Shown here: in pieces, positions 1 to 11,364 of the stretch
Layout of the letters: each line of letters begins with the position of its first letter
How positions within the stretch are numbered: the first letter of the stretch is position 1
Assembly (NCBI GenBank): GCA_030704615.1
Contig: CM060731.1
Location: 45,012,001-45,076,000 of the forward strand
DNA length: 64,000 bases
Source of the DNA: Takakia lepidozioides
Lineage: Eukaryota; Streptophyta; Takakiopsida; Takakiales; Takakiaceae
Direction of reading: 5' to 3'
Position numbers and translations under genes: made by a program
Notes under the pieces: model-generated
What the model was told of the DNA's origin: nothing
The model's input: only the letters and a program-made list of their open reading frames with translations
The model's database searches: none

Positions 1-170
1 ACTCCGCCACAAGTAAAGGATATCGAGTGTGGATCGATGAACTGCGTCGTATTGAAGAAAGCAGGGATATTCTCTTTGATGAGAACTTCAGTGAAGCTGA
101 TCTCAGCGGGAGCCAATCTGATCCCATGCAATGGCTTCGAGTCGAGGGCGACCTAGTACCAGTCTTCGCA
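1..170 (+). pseudogene. Ty1/copia polyprotein fragment (linker between integrase and RT)
   Basis: The + strand reads SKGYRVW...RRIEESRDILFDEN, the conserved block that follows the integrase core in copia polyproteins (usual form KGYRVW...R+I..SRDV.FDE), followed by an acidic linker. It stops making sense near position 170, where a copia integrase fragment on the opposite strand begins. It is cut by the window edge on the left. Family assignment rests on this block alone. Confidence 0.6.
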
Positions 171-488
171 CCAATTATTCCACCAGCACCCTGTTCGATT
201 CAACATGTATACTGTTGTGTGAGCTGCTTCGGCCCAAAACATGATGTATACATGTGCCGCATGTAACATGGTTCTTACAGTCTCAATGATCGTTCTGTTC
301 TCCCGTTCCGAGGAGCCATTCTGTTCTGGCGTGAACGCGATGGTGAGATCTTGCTTGATCTGCTGTTCATCCAAGGATCCCATGAAGGCTCCATTCGTGT
401 ACTCTGTACCACGATCACTTCTGAGGATCTTCACTGAGTTGTCTGTCTCACATTTGAGTTGAGCCACAAACCGCTTGAATGCAGCAAG
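153..488 (-). pseudogene. Ty1/copia integrase fragment
   Basis: Minus-strand translation carries the copia integrase core: LKCETDNSVKILRSDRGTEYTN (second catalytic Asp in the SDRGTEY block) and TPEQNGSSERENRTIIETVRTMLHA, with the third acidic residue in NGSSERENRT. It is truncated at about 190 after YMLNRTG. At about 488 it abuts the 3' end of a gypsy-type LTR. It lies opposite to the copia linker at 1-170, so the two parts are rearranged relative to a normal element. No LTR of its own is visible. Confidence 0.8.
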
Positions 489-593
489 AAACTACTCATC
501 GTGCATACGACCACGCGGACCTTGACTTCTTGTCTAGTCTTGTACCTCTAGTCTGACCTCTTGTTTGTGTTCAGTCATGTTCTCGTCCTTGAC
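488..593 (+). repeat. 3'-end fragment of the gypsy LTR family
   Basis: This stretch matches the last ~105 bp of the LTR seen whole at 33551-34136 (-) and split at 1668-14507 (+): the CTCATCGTGCATA block, GACCTTGACTTCTTGTCTAG, TTGTGTTCAGTCATGTTCT and the terminal CCTTGACA. The 5' part is missing and the copia integrase fragment joins directly at the left, so this is a truncated LTR. Confidence 0.75.
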
Positions 594-918
594 AATGTCA
601 GCCAAGTTAGCTTCAAGGTGAAGACTCCACATTCAATGTACCTGATACACGCTAAGGAGGGATGAGCACCACACATCAGTATATATAGCTACACTTCCAG
701 CACTCTTGTATCTTGTATTGGCAACATGGAGTCATAGGAACCAGATACATTAGAGCTGTCGCTTATCCAACTACCAGATCAACCGTTCCGACTTTCACGA
801 CCTTCAACATCACGCTGACGCTCTCGATACGATGGGCCACCAATGCGACGCGTACTTCCTCGTTTGGACCCCGTACGACGGTAAGTGGAGCCTACTCGAA
901 GTTGATAATTCTGTTGGT
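594..918. other. No recognisable gene
   Basis: About 325 bp after the LTR fragment. It has a TATATATA-like run near 680 and short reading frames without family resemblance. It could be a 5' leader or LTR remnant of the disrupted copia element, but no diagnostic motif is present. Confidence 0.3.
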
Positions 919-1345
919 GGGACTTAGCCATTTTCGGGCCCAACCAGGGAAAATGGCGCCGAATTTCCAGTGCACAGCCCCGAAAATGGCTAAGTCCCTT
1001 TAGAGGCAGGCACCTCAACTGGAAATTCGACGCCATTTTTCCAGTTCCGGGCCTAGTGAGTTCTGGGACTTAGCCATTTTCGGCCCCAACCTGGGAAAAT
1101 GGCGCCGGTTTTCCAGTGCAGGGCCCCGAAAATGGCTAAGTCCCTAGTGTGGCAGGCACCGAAACCGGAAATTCGGCGCCATTTTTCCAGTTGCAGCCCC
1201 AGTTAGGGAAAATGGGAAAATGGGAAAATGGCGCCGAATTTCCAGTTCAGGGCCCCGAAAATGGCCAAGTCCCTGGAGTGGCTGGCACCGAAACTGGAAA
1301 TTTGGCGCCATTTTTCCAGTTCCGGGCCTAGTCATTTTCATTCCC
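919..1345. repeat. Tandem foldback repeat, about 3 copies of a ~145-bp palindromic unit
   Basis: Units begin at 919, 1065 and about 1209 (the last lacks its first arm). Each full unit holds two nested inverted repeats: GGGACTTAGCCATTTTCGG at 919-937 pairs with its complement at 980-998, and a CTGGAAATTCGGCGCCATTTT arm faces AAAATGGCGCCGAATTTCCAG. Unit 2 repeats the same layout at 1065-1208. The arms would form hairpins in single-stranded DNA or RNA. The open frames across this block are products of the palindromes, not genes. Confidence 0.8.
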
Positions 1346-1390
1346 TAAAATTTACCTCGTTCCCGGGACCTCATTCTGTGTGTTTCTTGA

Positions 1391-1667
1391 ATGCAGGTAC
1401 TGCAAGTTGAGGCTTTGGACCCAGATGGCAACGAAATCATGTTTGAAGGTAGCTTCGAAAATCAGAATGCTCAAATCACTGCATGGTCCCAAGTTCAAGG
1501 TGTTGGACACTATCGATGGTTGCATGGACCTAATAATCATTTGAGTCAAGAACGAAGAGCCGAATACTTAGCAAGTACCATTCGTCGGATTTTGGATTTT
1601 CTCCAACTCTAAGCAAGTCCAAGATTTTACCGCTCCCCGAGGACGACGGCGCTAGAGGAGCAGGTGA
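1391..1667 (+). other. Putative 3' internal end of a gypsy element, with unknown ORF 1391-1612
   Basis: A 73-codon open frame (MQVLQVEALDPDGNE...RRILDFLQL) preceded by an acceptor-like TTGAATGCAG; I do not recognise it. The sequence between it and the LTR at 1668 is purine-rich (GCTAGAGGAGCAGGTGA) and could be the polypurine tract that primes plus-strand synthesis just before a 3' LTR. That would make this the 3' end of the gypsy element whose 5' part lies at 29.5-34.1 kb on the other strand. The ORF could equally be a captured exon. Confidence 0.35.
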
Positions 1668-2003
1668 TGTCACGGACAGAGCTCAGAGGAACTTACCAGG
1701 AGTAAATACCAAAAGTTATCATGTTACCGAAAGTTACCATGATTTATCATGATTTATCATTACTTACACTACAACAGATGAGCGTTTTTATGAGTTCACA
1801 TATGACTATTTTTTCAGTCTTATATGCGTTCATGACTACATCACTCTGTAGTGAAAAAAACCCTGTCATAGCGACTAGTCTTTAGGATTGCGTTTTGCAA
1901 GTCATATCCGTGACTGCTTGCGTGGCACCTGGAGTCCTGTTGCAGAGAGGGTTGCAGTCACAACTATATGACTAATATATGACTAATATATGATTACATT
2001 GTC

Positions 2004-2360
2004 TGTTGAGCGCTGCCTACATGGAGAGGCTTCAGCGGGACACGTGCGCCACTGCGCAAGCGACACGTCATGCATTCGTCAGGGGATCATATGACTATAT
2101 GTCTACAAAGTGATGCCTACATGGAGAGGCGACGGATGGACACGTGCGCCACTGCGAATTTGACATGTCACGACTTCTTGCCATGATCATATGACTACAT
2201 GTCTGCACAGTGATGCCTACATGGAGAGGCGCTAGTAAGACACGTGTGCTATGGCAGATTTCACACGTGGTGACCACATGACTTGCTCATATGACTACAG
2301 GGATGTCTACATGGAGAGTTGTTAGCGGGACACCTGTTGCACTTGAGATGTGACATGTGG
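2004..2360. repeat. CACTA-1 left subterminal repeats
   Basis: Four diverged copies of a roughly 95-105-bp unit, starting near 2008, 2108, 2213 and 2303. Each carries CCTACATGGAGAGGC followed by GACACGTG(C/T)GC and CACGTCA/CATGTGG-like blocks, spaced by ATATGACTA motifs. Arrays like this beside the termini are where En/Spm-type TNPA proteins bind. The right end (about 13,620-13,990) instead has scattered AGTCATA/TAGTCAT and CACGTGTAG motifs. Confidence 0.7.
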
Positions 2361-2953
2361 CACACAGACAAAATATATGACTAGCATATATGACTACGGA
2401 TCTTTACACGTAGTGAAAATATGGATAAAGAATGTCGTGTCATATACTGCCACGTGTTCTGGTTTGAGCAAGAGTGATGCCACGTATCATCAAGATTGTT
2501 TTCCGAAATAGTTTATATTTTAATGTTCATATTTATTTTTTAGTTTTTATTTAACATTTAAAAGAACAGGGAGATTACAGCCTTGGATTTTTTTTTTAAT
2601 GGTATTATTTTTAATATTATTATTTAAAATAAAAGTGAATTAAATGATTTAAAATCTTCATTACATGGTGAAATTCCAACATGAAAACAGAATGGATCCC
2701 TCCTGCATACTATCAACCACAAGGAGAATGAAAATAGTCAACTACAGGGCAATACAAGCCCTATAAATCACATTACAAAAATCCAAATGAGACCAATGTC
2801 CCAATGGACACTTCAAAAGCCACAAGGTCAAAAAATCCTTGCCTCAAAAGGCCCAGCCAAAAACAAGCAAGCCCACACATGGGCTGAATTGTTGTAGCTA
2901 GTATGTTCTAGTGCTATTAGAATCAAGAACTTTGTTAAACAGTGCAATACTGA
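2361..2953. other. AT-rich non-coding stretch, 3' flank of the FCP1 gene
   Basis: Low-complexity A/T-rich DNA (especially 2500-2650) followed by about 300 bp without convincing frames. By position it holds the 3' UTR and polyadenylation region of the minus-strand gene ending at 2954. Confidence 0.4.
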
Positions 2954-5900
2954 CTATCCCTTCCGCAGCTCCATAAGTTTCAGTAACTTTAGACTCCAAA
3001 GTGTTGTCTGGCCAACCACTTGCCCCAACTCGGTTTGTTTCCTAACACCATTCACATATGGTAGAGGGGTGTTACGGACACATGCCTCTTTGATGTACAC
3101 ACAGGCATAATCAAGGGGCACAGCAGGGTACCCGTAACCCACCACAGCACCTTGAAGAGCAACAATCAGCCCTACTCCACATTTCTTGCGTTTGGAGTTC
3201 ACATCCAACAGCCAAACCTCGTCACCCACCCTGAACTGTGATCCCAACTCCACACAAAAAAGAACACGATGTGAAAACCCATGACATACACACGACTAGG
3301 ACACTCAACATTTGCGAATTAAAGAGAGCCCCAAGGTTGGAAAAAATAAAACAAACAAGACAACGGCCTGGACTTACTCCATTTGCAGTCTCCAGTGGTG
3401 GTGAGACCTCTTTTGGGGGGCTACTCGCCGGGTCGACACTCTTGCCCCTCGTCTGTACCGACTTGTCGACAATATCACCTTTGTTTGTCACAAGTTCCTG
3501 TGTCACAGACCAGAGAACAACCAGGAAAGCAATGAGCAAACAGGAATAGTGAATAGAAACAAAATCCAAGTATGAATCAAACAAAAAAAGCCAACATGAA
3601 AAGCTGAAAACCTAGCATTAATCAAGCAACCGAGGAGAAGCATCCAGGAAAGCAATGCAATGAATAATCCCACAAAATTGTAGCCTCTGGAGCACTGTCA
3701 GAATGTTTGTACCTTCACAATAGCAGTGTTGTATGGTTGTTGTCCGAAAACAGGCTGAGACTCCAAAAACTTGGGAATACTGGCAGTTCGATGCCTTCCA
3801 CAAGAAAGGCCACAACACCTCTGTTAGATACTCATCAGTTGGTGAATCTGGTTGCACCTTCCATGGCTCTAGAAAAATCCCACTGAAGGGAGGATTGTTT
3901 GCCGCCTTTCTTGGTGTGTCGTCAACAAGAACTGTGTCCTCATAAGTCCATTTTGGCCAGTCTGCCCACACTGTAGACAAGTTCTTGAAATATAATGGCT
4001 TTGAATCAGACCCCTTACGGCATGGGAGGACCGGATCCTCGTCACAGTGAAGGGCATCCCACTGGAAAACCAGGTTAGTGTGGGCTGCAAAAATATAGTC
4101 CACCATTGGGAAGAAGTTGCGAGCTTGGCAACAAGACCACACCGCCACCTCAAAGTGTTCAAAACACTTTTGCAAAAAGTCATAACAGTGTGGTCTCAAA
4201 ACTACCATCTTCTTGCCACACATCTTCCCCACAAAACCTTTGGGAAGGGATGCAGGCCCATTAGCAGAATGAAAAGATTCACATAACAGACCATTTAAGT
4301 CCAGAATTAGTAAATGCTTCCTCGTTGGTCCAGGAAGTAAACTGACATTTGGCTTCAACATGTGAGCAGGAGAAATTAAAGCAACCTGCTTGTTTGTTTT
4401 GTCCCCGTCTGCATCTTCCTCCCCATTTAAACTCCCACATACCTGCATACCAGAATCCGGTGTGCCCGGCGGCTCTGTCACCATTGCCCCCTGGACTGCT
4501 ACTGCCTTTGTACGTGGCAAGGGCTGAATTTCCACGTGTACCTCACAGCTGGCCTTCCCTGTATCCTGCTGCTGCTCGGTCAAATTCAAAAGATCATCAG
4601 TGACAGGAAGACATAAGGGCTTAGAGTGAGCACCAGTTACCGTCTGAAATTGGGATTCCAAATATTTTGATACTATCACAGTAGACGTATCCATCGTAGA
4701 TATCACTGGTCCTGCGCCTAGTAGATTAATCCCCAATCTGGTCACAATGGCTTTCTGGTACTCAATCATACTCTGCATCTGTAATTTTAATTCTGCCATG
4801 TCACGTCCTTGTGATTCCACCAGTTTGTCCAAGCCATCCATCGTGCCAACTACTGTAGAATATGCGAGACTTCCCTCCTGCCAATCCATGAAAACTTGCC
4901 CCAAGTATGAATCAAACCAAAAAAACCTAGCATGAACAACCATTGGAAAGAAAACCCAGGCCAAAAGCCGTGAAAAAAACCCTAGCAACCTATGATGCAG
5001 CAACCACTTTAGCAAACGTGGAAAACACACTTACCTGCCTGTCACTCCCAGCTGACAACCGTGACACTGAACCCTCTTGAATTTCATATAATGTAGGAGG
5101 GGACCCTGATAGTGTTTCCTACAAATTAATCCATGCCACAAACAAACCCATGCCACAAGTCAGTAAGCAATGTGAGGGCTGACTATATACACATAGCAAT
5201 TCAATGAGGAACAAAATACAGAGTCGTGATGATGCCACTTACCAAGCGTGCTTCCACCATTGCCTTCCCACCACGGCCAGTCTTGGTAGGATTCAGAATT
5301 GCACCATTTGTCTTCTTCATGTTGCCCGACACTTTGTGGAACACCTCTGTCTGCCAGTAACTTACAAGCTTGTTCCATACCTCGTCAGATACAGTAATGG
5401 GTTTCCCCTTACCACCCAACCACGCAGTGTGTGCTTCATAACGCTGGCTCTTCATTATTCTGCCAATTGTTTGTTTTAGGTGGAAGTCTTTTAACTTGTG
5501 TGGCGTATATGAAAATAGCTTAGCCAGGTGATCTCTGATTTCGTATACAACTTCATCAGATTGGTTGTTGATGGCAAGGGAACAATCTAGCTTGCGATAA
5601 GCCTGTCCTTTAAGGGCAGCGTGCCATACATTCTGGGTCTGACCATACGGGGCTCCTTTGAGGTTCGTCAAAATCACCGTGGGAGGAAGACCTGCAGCTA
5701 TTCTCTCTTCCTTCACCTTGGCAGCTTCAATTTTGGCTGAGCTATTAGCCCTCCTTAAAGCATTGGTTCTATCATTCTTTGAAACGACACCCTCCCCTCA
5801 TTCAGAGACCTCTGTGCGCTCAGGAGAATTCAAAGCAGGATCCTGCCAAGTAGGGACTGGTGGCCATGGCTGTTGGCCAGAAGGCCGAGATTACCCAAAA

Positions 5901-6730
5901 CTCAGTATGATCTTGGGCAGTAAATCTCCCAAATTTGATTGGCCCCAATGATGTCCTCCCAGTACATTTTTGAGCCCTCTTAGGTATGGGGTGTTCCTGA
6001 AATCCATAGCATGAATTCAAATGGACAAACCTGATGAATCCATGAGAAGTATCCCTCCAAGTTTTACTGATATTCTGGGTGCATAAGTAACCCAAGTATC
6101 TCTATAAGTAGCCATTGTAGCTTAGTACCAGGACGTTGGTTTCATGGGGCAAAGAATTTGAACACACCTGAAGTCTACATTGGCCTGACATCATGCCTTT
6201 GGCACTTCAACTTGTCTAGTGGAAATCATTTGTGATTGTGCCTTGGCTGACCCCTGCATTGTCCAACTTCCATGTCTTGACAGACATACCCTATCTCTTC
6301 GTGATTTTACCAAAAACATACATAATTTGAATCATGGTCATTGTGAAGAACTATAACTCACAGACGGAGAAGGTGTTCGTAGTGTAGATGATGGGCGTTT
6401 TTGTCCTGCGACATGAGCATGGGCATGTTCTCCTTGGCTTGCCGTGGCATCCGCCGACGACGCACTCGCCTCGCACTGGCGTGGGAGGAGTGGATCGTCC
6501 TCATCGTCCTCAGAAGAGCCCTCATGCAGAATCGTAGTCTTCATCGTCTTCAGTCTGGCACTTTGCCTTGCAGGACCTTGATCCCTAGCTTTTTCCTTCG
6601 GAGCGCGTGGCTTGCGAGGGCGATTCGCTCCCGCAAGCCTGCACAAACACCTCCATGACCTCCCTCTCAAACAATCACAAACAAATGCAAGCATACATAC
6701 CCTAATACTCTTAAGCCTACGCTGAACCAC
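2954..6730 (-). CDS. Transposase_24-like CACTA protein fused to an FCP1/NIF-like phosphatase domain (multi-exon)
   Basis: Exons read on the minus strand, with GT..AG borders: about 6730-6362 (basic/acidic N-terminus with RPRKPRAPKEK and SSEDDEDD; true start unclear, no ATG at its edge), about 5800-5244 (Transposase_24-like: VWNKLVSYWQTEVFHKVSGNMKKTN), 5118-5035, 4877 to about 3710, about 3495-3380, and about 3233-2954 (C-terminal domain resembling DUF8039: KKCGVGLIVALQG...PLPYVNG). The 4877 exon has a coiled-coil-like stretch (DKLVESQGRDMAELKLQMQSMIEYQ), then an FCP1-homology phosphatase domain: LLILDLNGLL, VAVWSCCQARNFFPMVDYIF, VLVDDTPRKAANNP. The second catalytic Asp of the DxDx(T/V) motif is Asn (DLNG), as in a plant NIF-like subgroup, so activity is uncertain. 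Within CACTA-1 it occupies the place of the accessory TNPA-type gene. The phosphatase is probably a captured host domain. The open frame at 3618-5030 extends past exon borders at both ends. Confidence 0.7.
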
Positions 6731-7217
6731 AGCCGCACCCTACCAGGACGTAATGGCTGCCCACGAATGACGGCGGACATCTCCCGCCTAATGACACACC
6801 CTCCTCAAACCTAATCGTCACTCACTGCATGTTGTTTGCCTCTCTGTTTGTACAAGTCGCAGCTACTCGCCCCCATTTGTGCTATGAAGCTTATGATCGT
6901 TGTAGGAAGGTTAGAGGATAAGGTGAATCGCAAGTTTAGTGGGTGGGTATCCAAAGTCAGGAACTAAACTCACCCATCTATCGACTGCTTGAACGTTGCT
7001 TCCACCTCCTTTATGGCAGCAATCCGGCGCTCTCGGAACTTCTCGTACTCAGTGAGAGGGACTGTCACTTCGAAGACCTTCCGCTTCACCATGGACACTC
7101 AGAAACGATACTTATAGTATACTATAGATATAGAAATAGCACATTGGCAGCTGGTGCAAAACTAGAGACAATGCACTGTGCGTAGCATGCAAAGAGGGAA
7201 GGGGTGACGTTCAAAGC
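6731..7217. promoter_or_regulatory. Divergent intergenic region of CACTA-1
   Basis: About 490 bp between the N-terminal exon of the minus-strand FCP1/TNPA-like gene and the first ATG of the TNP2 gene. No coding potential stands out. A TATAGTATACTATAGATATAG stretch at about 7110-7135 is a possible TATA region for TNP2. Promoter function is inferred from position. Confidence 0.35.
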
Positions 7218-10200
7218 ATGTACAGTGCAGGTGGCGAACGGATGCGTAGGCGTAGAATAGATGACCGTCTATGGCGAATGGAAGAAGCTTATGCCACAAG
7301 GAATGGGCATACAAAAATGCTATGCAACTGCGATGAGTGTCATGGAGGAAAAGTACTGTTGTTGGAAACAGTGAGGAATCATTACATGATACACGGGAGG
7401 GATCCTCTTCTCCAACGCTGTTCTCTTCCGGTAAGATCGCCACTTTCCCTTCAGCACTTTAGTTTGAATTTTGAATGCAACGATCCTCTTCTCCACATGT
7501 CGACATTTCGTTGGGTGATTGTAGTCAAGAAGTCATAAGATACAGACGTGACTATGACTACGCCACTTCCGTTATCACTTTAATTAATGCACATGTCGTG
7601 TTTTCATTGGTCATGTGTAGTCATGTAGTCATATATGACTAAGTAAGTGACTGCAACTATGACTTCAATGGTTACAAATGTCGTGTTTTGATTGGGTGTA
7701 TATTCATAAGATACATACGTAAATATGACTGCATCACTGCAACGTCACCGTGCCTCCTATGTCATAATATGAACAAGTGTCACATCGTTGTTGGTCCACT
7801 CACAAGATGACTATTGGGATGCAGGGATGTGAATATTCAGATGATGAAGACGAAGGCCCTGCGGCACAGCGGGAGCCCAATGTCACAGAGAACGCAGATG
7901 AGAGTGGTGGATTGGAGGTAGAAATGCAGCGTGCATTGCAGGAAGCGTTTCTCTTTGCAGATGCAAACAGAGAGGACCCCATTCATGGTGGAACCGATCA
8001 CACATTTGCCGATCATGACGATGATCTCGACGATTCCGGAGACAATGAATTTGATGAGAATGCTCACCTGCACGTTGATCCCGAGTATGATAAACTCTTC
8101 CGACAGTCGCAATGTCCACTTTTTGAAGGGTGCTCCATCTGCAAGCAACTTTGACGTTGCTGAACGCATGCACTACCCACAAGTGCACCAATGCATTTGT
8201 GGATGAGCTTCTGGGATTGTTGCGTAAGAGTTTTTTGCCTAAAGAGAATTCATTGCCGAAAACTCACTATGAAGCAAAAACCATGATTGCCAAGATGGGA
8301 TTGCAGTACACGATGATTCATGCCTGTGAGCGTGGTTGTGTACTCTTCCGTGGGGAGTATGAGAATGTAGACATTTGCCCAGTGTGCCGCAGTTCCCGTT
8401 ACATTCCAGGTCGTGGAAGTGTGCCCAAGAAAGTATTGCGACACTTCCCTGTCATTCCAAGGTTGAAACGTATGTACCGATGTAAATCGATCGCTAACCT
8501 CATGACATGGCACGACAGACATAAGAGCCAGGATGGGTTGGTTCGACATCCAGCTGATAGCAAAGCATGGAGACACATTGACACCACATTTGCGGATTTT
8601 GCTGCAGAGCCACGATCTCTGCGATTTGGATTGGCCTTAGACGGTGTAAATCCCTACGGAGCTCAATCCACAAGTTGGAGCACATGGCCCGTTCTCTTGG
8701 TCAATTACAATCTGCCTCCGTGGTTAATGACCAAAAAGTTCTTTGTCATGTTAGCGCTACTGATTCCTGGTAAGGAGTCTGTTACCTCGGACAACGTAGA
8801 TGTTTACCTGATGCCCCTAGTGGAAGAGCTACTGGAACTATGGAGAGGGATTGCAGCTCATGATGTTTCCCGTCCTCGTGGTCAACGCGAATTCACACTG
8901 AGGGCAGTGTTGATGTGGTCAATCCATGACTACCCTGCATATGGCTTGCTCTCAGGTCAAGTGACGAAAGGTTATGCTGGTTGTCCAGCTTGTGGACCCG
9001 GGGTGACTTCACAGCAGTTACACACATGTGGAAAAATTGTTTTCCTAGGCCACCGAAGATTTTTGGCCCGCAATCATCCATATAGAAGGTCAAGAATGTT
9101 CAATGGCGCTACTGAGCATGGAACTCCTCCAAAAACGCAGACTGGAACACAAATCAAGGACCTTGCAACAGCTCGCACTGCATGGGTGGAAAACGGAGGG
9201 ACGCCAGATAGCAGGACAGACCCAGCAAAAACTCATGGAGTTAAGCGATTGTCAATTTTATATGTCTTACCTTATTGGGAGGTAATTCCTTCATGGCCTT
9301 TAAATTGGCTGTGTACATTTTTGCGTTTTCTGTTTAAATTGTGATGAGTAAATGCTCAATTGCTTATGTGTTCATTTTGTAGGGTCTCCTCATCCGCCAC
9401 ACGTTTGACGCAATGCATTGCGAGAAGAACTTGGCTGAAAATATTATTAAAACTATCTTTGGTGAGAAAGACACATTGAAAGTTCGCCGTGATTTGGAGC
9501 TACTTGGGATGCGCCCGGAATTGTGGCTACAACGTGATCCTGACAGAGCAGATACGTTAATTATGCCTCCTGCCCCTTATGTCCTCACTGAGGCTGAGTT
9601 ACAAGTCTTTCTGGAGATTGTGCAGAACTTGAAAGTGCCAACAGGCTACGCATCAGCTTTCAAAAAGCATGTGGTGAAGAAGAAGTTGTCTGGCATGAAA
9701 TCACATGACTATCATGTGCTCATGCAGCAAATTATACCGCTTGCTATCCGTGGGCTCATGCCAAGTGGTCCTCGAAGGGCCATTTTGCGAGTATGTCGTG
9801 TATTTAAGAAGTTGTGTGCAAAAGTGGTGAATCCTGTAGAGTATGAGGAATTGAGAACTGAAGCAGTTCTCACTCTGTGTCTTATAGAGAAGGAGTTCCC
9901 ACCATCATTTTTTGATGTGATGACACATCTGGTTGTTCACCTAGTGGATGAGTTGTACTTATGCGGGCCCGTAGCATCTCGTTGGATGTACCCCATGGAG
10001 CGGGCAATGAAAGATATGAAGGGCTACGTAAGAAACATGGCAAGGCCCGAGGGGAGCATGGCAGAAGGATACCAATTTGAAGAAGCATTGGGTTTTTGCA
10101 CAGAGTATATGGCAGGATTTGATGGAAGTGTACGAAGGGTGTGGGATGCAGATGAGGCAGAATCTGTGGAACGTGAAGTTGTGGAAGGAAGTTCTAAAGC

Positions 10201-11364
10201 CCGAAAATTGAATGACCTGTGTGATATTGTACATGAGTACATCATTCAGAACCATCCTCGTCTATCAGTCATGTTGGGGTAAGAAATCTACTTCATTGAC
10301 ATTCAGATTTCCAAGTTTTAGTCATTTATCATTAGTTGGCATATGGCGTCTTTTCAAATCTCCCACGCCACCTCTGTCAATCTCCTGGCTGACCCTCGGA
10401 TTGTGACAGGATATATGAAGCAGAGTCCACACGGATAGAAGCCAGACGACGCTTGTTTCGTGAGGAGCAAGGGCTGGAAGGCATGAGCAATCCCACGGCA
10501 ATTCAGTACCCTCCTGATTTGCATCCTTGTCCTCCATTTGCTGTTTGGCTCCCTCAAGGTGTACGGGATCATCTCTCAATTCAATCAGATGGGCTTGATC
10601 CTACAACACGTGAGGAATTACTGGATCTTTCAAGGCCTCCATCATTTACTGCCCTGTCATTCAAGAGTATGACAGCGTATGGTAACCATTACAGGGTTAC
10701 ATCCCCCGGCATGAACACAACAAGTATGGTGTCTTTTGATTGTGGAGTCTCATCTGTTTTCCAGCACCAGCCCATTACCAACAATTCAGGCAATGACATG
10801 GAGGAACCTACAAGATATGTGGGTCTTATAAGGGAGATTTTGCAAATTGACTATGGCCAAACACAACCTATAGTGTTTTTGTGTTCGTGGGTACGGGCGA
10901 GTCGCGTGGGTCGTCAACCTATGTCAATGAAGCAGGATGATGCTGGCTTCACACTTGTCAATTTTAACCGTATGCTTCCACCTTCTGAGCAACCTTTTGT
11001 GTTTCCTGGCCAGGTTGATCAAGTGTTTTTTTCTGATTGTGTGAAGGAGCCGGGGTGGAAAGTCGTCCTGGAGAAGAGCCCCCGAGCACGTAGAGTGGTC
11101 TGCGACATATCAATTGATAATGATGATGTGGCGGAAGTGGAAGGATTGTTAGCCCCACAAAGACTAGAGGAGACTCTGGTTACTGATGGCCCAACATGCA
11201 GCCGAGCGGTACCGGTTACTCCAGAGCAGGTGGCCTCCTTGTACCTCCGAGCACCCCGTATACGTGGTGATGATGTTCAGCCAACCCTTGGACAAGATCA
11301 AGTCTGTGATGAAGACAGTGATACATGTAGTGACCCAGACATAGATGAGGATGATGAAGATTAG
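7218..11364 (+). CDS. TNP2-type CACTA (En/Spm) transposase, 4 exons, one frame break
   Basis: Exon 1, 7218-7431 (ATG; CNCDECHGGKVLL cysteine motif; donor GTAAGA). Exon 2 about 7823-9282, with an acidic stretch, then the TNP2 domain: CPVCRSSRY, LRFGLALDGVNP (conserved Asp), VLMWSIHDYPAYG, CPAC. Intron 9283-9383 (GTAATT..TTGTAG). Exon 3, 9384-10279, continues LPYWE/GLLIRHTFDAMHCEKNLAENI (second conserved Asp) into a DUF4218 domain (SHDYHVLMQQIIPLAIR; LYLCGPVASRWMYPMERAMKDMKGYVRNMARPEGSMAEGY). Intron 10280-10410. Exon 4, 10411-11364, is a DUF4216-like domain (GLIREILQIDYG..; GFTLVNFNRML) with an acidic tail ending DEDDED. The frame changes between GCSICK and LQATLTLLN near 8131, a one-base indel that would truncate the product in this copy. 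It cuts and inserts CACTA DNA by binding the element ends. Confidence 0.88.

Noticed and set aside
779-1410. Several open frames on both strands with MAPNFQ / GKMAP repeats
   Set aside because: They are translations of the palindromic tandem repeat; identical peptides appear on both strands because the arms are complementary.
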